In this document: positions 6,371 through 8,548 of the stretch, piece by piece | Layout of the letters: each line of letters opens with the position of its first letter | Position numbering within the stretch: the first letter of the stretch is position 1 | From: Coriobacteriia bacterium | GTDB lineage: Bacteria; Actinomycetota; Coriobacteriia; Anaerosomatales; JAENZW01 | Length of the DNA stretch: 8,548 bases | Direction of reading: 5' to 3' | NCBI GenBank assembly: GCA_029858605.1 | Contig: JAOUET010000071.1 | Coordinates: forward strand, 1 to 8,548 | The notes under the pieces: generated by a model | What the model was told of the DNA's origin: nothing | Seen by the model: only the letters and a program-made list of their open reading frames with translations | Database searches by the model: none | Program-made: the position numbers and the translations under genes

Positions 6371-6430
6371 GGGAACCTGTCCGTAGCGGTCATCTGGGTG
6401 GGGGACCGTCCGTAGCGGTCATCCGGGCGG
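6371..6430. repeat. Two tandem ~29-bp units, possible IS terminal repeats
   Basis: GTCCGTAGCGGTCATCTGGG (6379-6398) and the same 20 bases with one T-to-C change (6408-6427) are 29 bp apart. The similarity extends on both sides (GGGAACC/GGGGACC before, TGG/CGG after, with one single-base indel), so nearly the whole interval is a duplicated unit. Multiple short direct repeats beginning TGT at the very end of an element are typical of IS21-family termini, and the first copy reads TGTCCG. No transposase, no opposite-orientation partner and no target-site duplication are seen, so this would be a solo end or remnant. A regulator site pair is the alternative. Confidence 0.6.
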
Positions 6431-6585
6431 CCCCCCATGCCTATTTGCGACGAAAACGAGTACAAGAAACCATCGCCGCATACGCTGAATGTACCCGCCA
6501 ATCCGCTCTACTGCCACCCCGAGGACGTTTTTCCTGTTCAAGGCATGGCTGATCGCGGGTGTCTGGATCGGCCGGCTCACCGCCG
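6431..6585. other. Non-coding stretch between the repeats and the SDR gene
   Basis: 155 bp (part of a 236-bp gap) with no convincing gene on either strand. The composition is less GC-rich than the neighbours, with A- and T-runs such as CGAAAACG and GTTTTTCC. Short open frames cross it but have no ribosome sites or recognisable protein features. It may be residue of a mobile element whose end is the adjacent repeat pair. No clear terminator for the SDR gene (stop at 6588-6586) was found. Confidence 0.4.
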
Positions 6586-7548
6586 TCACGAGGAGAGCGA
6601 GTACTCGCGAGCGCTGCGTTTCGAGTGTCGCACGGCGTCTGCGAGTGCCTGCTCGAGACTTCCGAAGCGCCATTCGTACCCGCTGGCCGAGAGCTTCGCG
6701 CTGCCGAGTCTTTGGCTGAAGACCATGTAGGGTGCGACCTTGCCCAAGACTATGCGCAGCGCAAACGTCGGTACGGGTAGCCACGACGGACGGTGCAAGA
6801 CGTGTCCCAGCGCTCGCATGAACGCGTGCATCGTGACCTGCTCGGGTGAGCAGAGGTTCACCGGGCCGCTCAGACCCGGTGTCTCGATCGCGTACGCGTA
6901 CGCTCCGGCTGCGTCCGCCACGTGGACCCAAGGGAAGTACTGCCGACCGGATCCCACGGGCCCTCCGACGAACAGCCGCATAGGCAGCAGTATCTTCGGC
7001 AGGAAGCCTTCTTCGCCCATTACGACGCCGGTTCTCATGACGACGACGCGCACGTCGTGCTCGCATGCGGCGAGAGCTTCCGCTTCCCATTCGACGGCCA
7101 GGTGCGCGAGTTGGTCTTCCCCGGGAGGCGAATCCTCGTGCAGAACCTCGTCGCCGCAGTCGCCGTAGTACCCGGAACCGGACGCGCCCACATAGACCTG
7201 CGGGCCCGTGCCCTCCTTGGCGGCGCCGGCTATCGCCCCCACCAGGGCCCTGGTCGTGTCGATGCGGCTTTCGCGGATAAGGTGGACGGTGGTGGCGTTC
7301 CACCGGCTCGATATGGGGTAGCCCGAGAGGTTGACGACTGCGTTTGCCGAGGCGACCTCCTCGACCCAGGCGCCGTCGGGCTCGTGGTAGTCGAAGACCA
7401 CCTCACGCACATCGTCGGCTGCAAATCCCAGCGACTCTGCGCGCCCCGGTCGGTGAGAGAGCCAAGTCACCCTGTGACCCGCGCCGACGAGTTCGCGCGT
7501 GAGATGCCGTCCCACGAAACCGTTGCCTCCGGCAATCGCTACGTACAT
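6586..7548 (-). CDS. TIGR01777-family NAD(P)-dependent SDR oxidoreductase (YfcH-like, SDR39U1)
   Basis: 320 residues, full length. An N-terminal Rossmann fold carries the dinucleotide motif A-G-G-N-G-F-V-G (6-13; usually GGTGFIG). Family features follow: V-V-N-L-S-G-Y-P-I-S-S-R-W (typically VNLAGxPI..RW), G-A-S-G-S-G-Y-Y-G-D (the 'SAxGYYG' block with the catalytic-region Tyr), M-R-T-G-V-V-M, and a FPWVHVAD substrate-side motif. The C-terminal DUF1731 ends G-S-A-K-L-S-A-S-G-Y-E-W-R-F followed by an L-E-Q-A-L helix. Members are cytosolic extended SDRs (epimerase-like), and the substrate of this subfamily is not known. The start is ATG at 7548-7546, with GGGAG about 7 nt upstream. It lies 72 bp after the MFS gene on the same strand, so co-transcription is possible. 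Confidence 0.92.
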   Translation of the reverse strand: MYVAIAGGNGFVGRHLTRELVGAGHRVTWLSHRPGRAESLGFAADDVREVVFDYHEPDGAWVEEVASANAVVNLSGYPISSRWNATTVHLIRESRIDTTRALVGAIAGAAKEGTGPQVYVGASGSGYYGDCGDEVLHEDSPPGEDQLAHLAVEWEAEALAACEHDVRVVVMRTGVVMGEEGFLPKILLPMRLFVGGPVGSGRQYFPWVHVADAAGAYAYAIETPGLSGPVNLCSPEQVTMHAFMRALGHVLHRPSWLPVPTFALRIVLGKVAPYMVFSQRLGSAKLSASGYEWRFGSLEQALADAVRHSKRSAREYSLSS

Positions 7549-7577
7549 CGAGCACTCCCTTCTTGGGTGTGATTACC

Positions 7578-7595
7578 CCAAAGGGCGTGCCTTGG
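7578..7595. terminator. Weak hairpin between the MFS and SDR genes
   Basis: CCAA-A-GG and CCTTGG can pair as a 6-bp stem with one bulged A around a GCGTG loop, within the 72-bp gap after the MFS stop. No T-run follows on the minus strand (GGGGTAATC comes next). It could be an attenuating or mRNA-stability element rather than a terminator. Confidence 0.2.
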
Positions 7596-7620
7596 AGCCG
7601 GTGTTCGCGTTGCGGCGAGC

Positions 7621-8548
7621 CTACGGGTTCGGCGATTTAGGTTCGTCGGAAGCGTGCAGGCCCTGGACCTCGAATTCCATCGTCGCAGGCGGGGCGCCCT
7701 CACGGTCGATGGCGGCAGCTTCTCCGAGAGAGGCAACTGCGACGATCGTTGCGAGGAGGCCGCCACCGATCAGCACGGGCTGGACGCCGAACGCGCCAGC
7801 GAGAGCGGGTGCGAACGCCAGCGGGACGATCTCGCCGGAATGCCGCAGAAGCTCGGCCGTCCCGATCACTCTGCCGATCGCGTGGCGAGGAGCGTCTCTG
7901 TGCAGGAGAGTGCGCAGCAGAGGCTCCATCACGCCGATGACGGCGGACCACACGAACGCCCCGACGGCGATCACGCGCAAGTCCGGTACGCCGACGTACA
8001 GCACGGTGCCCAGGCCGGTGATGGCAACGGATATCGCAAGGCCGCGGGCGCTGAAGAACCGCTTCGGCAGACGTGGAACGAAGGACGCGCCGACCATGAA
8101 TCCGACGCCGAAGATGGCGTTCATCCACCCCATCGCCTCGATGCCCGTGCCCACGACGTCTCGGAAGAACAGCGGTTCCAGCGCTCCGAACGCTCCGAAC
8201 GCGAGCCAGAGCACCATGCCGGTGAGCAGGTAGTACCGGACGTTTCGGAGACCCCAGGAGATGCGCATGCCCTCCCGGAACTCGGCCACGATGTGCTTCT
8301 CGGTCTCCGCCGAATCGCGGGTGCGCAAAGTGATGTGCACGCTCCAGATCAGAGCCGCTGCGACGAGCGAGGTTCCCGCGTCCAGGATGAAGACCCAGTT
8401 CACGTTGGCGAACTGTACGAGGAGCGCGCCCACGGCGGGTCCCACGGCGAAGGACAGCGATCCGGCACCCTCGATCCACGCGTTGATGCGCTCAAGCGGA
8501 CTCTTCTCGGAGGTCAGGAACGGCGCCATCGACGCACCCGCCGTCACG
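7621..8548 (-). CDS. MFS transporter (MFS_3/enterobactin-exporter-like), N-terminal part outside window
   Basis: The last 308 or so codons of a major facilitator superfamily permease. The frame is open at the right edge, so roughly 100 N-terminal residues (about the first three or four helices) are missing. From the edge: S-P-L-E-R-I-N-A and a glycine-rich helix with G-P-A-V-G-A, the MFS helix-5 pattern; a central charged cytoplasmic loop (about T-L-R-T-R-D-S-A-E-T-E-K-H to F-R-E-G); then six further hydrophobic segments. The second half has a loop P-R-L-P-K-R-F-F between helices 8 and 9, in the usual position of a basic MFS loop. The tail is about 40 polar residues. This subgroup exports drugs or siderophores by proton antiport. 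The substrate here is not evident. The GTG at 8547 is internal, not the start. Confidence 0.87.
   Translation of the reverse strand, partial: VTAGASMAPFLTSEKSPLERINAWIEGAGSLSFAVGPAVGALLVQFANVNWVFILDAGTSLVAAALIWSVHITLRTRDSAETEKHIVAEFREGMRISWGLRNVRYYLLTGMVLWLAFGAFGALEPLFFRDVVGTGIEAMGWMNAIFGVGFMVGASFVPRLPKRFFSARGLAISVAITGLGTVLYVGVPDLRVIAVGAFVWSAVIGVMEPLLRTLLHRDAPRHAIGRVIGTAELLRHSGEIVPLAFAPALAGAFGVQPVLIGGGLLATIVAVASLGEAAAIDREGAPPATMEFEVQGLHASDEPKSPNP

Noticed and set aside
6371..6430. Tandem repeats considered as a CRISPR remnant
   Set aside because: There are only two units, the 9-bp spacer is far too short, the similarity continues through the spacer flanks, and no cas gene is near.
6313..6501. 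62-codon minus-strand open frame spanning the tandem repeats
   Set aside because: It has no ribosome site, overlaps the start of the META-domain gene, and consists mainly of the repeat units. There is no protein-level support.

Overview
The window is high-GC, densely packed bacterial DNA, probably from an actinobacterium or similar high-GC lineage. I infer this from base composition, GTG starts, overlapping genes and a leaderless-type promoter. There is no rRNA or other marker gene to confirm it. Nine protein genes are supported. Eight lie on the minus strand and one (the HsmA-family membrane protein) on the plus strand. No tRNA, rRNA or CRISPR array was recognised.

Right to left on the minus strand: a 5'-truncated MFS exporter (7621-8548) and a TIGR01777-family SDR oxidoreductase (6586-7548) come first. 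Next is a 236-bp non-coding stretch with two near-identical ~29-bp units that look like the end of an insertion sequence. It is followed by a membrane-anchored META-domain protein (5873-6349) and a six-helix membrane protein of unknown function (5112-5762). The plus-strand HsmA-family gene (4663-5049) is convergent with the latter.

A 265-bp divergent control region (4398-4662) separates HsmA from a compact five-gene cluster running left: a membrane-anchored, DUF4367-like exported protein; an ABC ATPase; an ABC-2 type permease; the radical SAM enzyme ArsS; and a TIGR04282-family glycosyltransferase that runs off the left edge. Junctions are GTGA overlap, 8-bp overlap, 50-nt gap and GTGA overlap, so one transcript is likely. 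ArsS and the glycosyltransferase are the arsenosugar-biosynthesis pair. ArsS adds a 5'-deoxyadenosyl group to dimethylated arsenic, and glycosyltransferases of this type are thought to act later in the pathway.

The most notable observation is the end of arsS. The frame hits UGA exactly where the family's C-terminal SSC/SSU motif has Cys or selenocysteine. A 7-bp hairpin with a GGUC loop begins 14 nt after the UGA and places its loop 21 nt after it, as expected for a bacterial SECIS. Readthrough adds only six residues (U-H-G-T-L-L) and stops at a UGA that overlaps the GTG start of the glycosyltransferase (GTGA). ArsS here is therefore best read as a selenoprotein, with the SECIS hairpin embedded in the start of the next gene.
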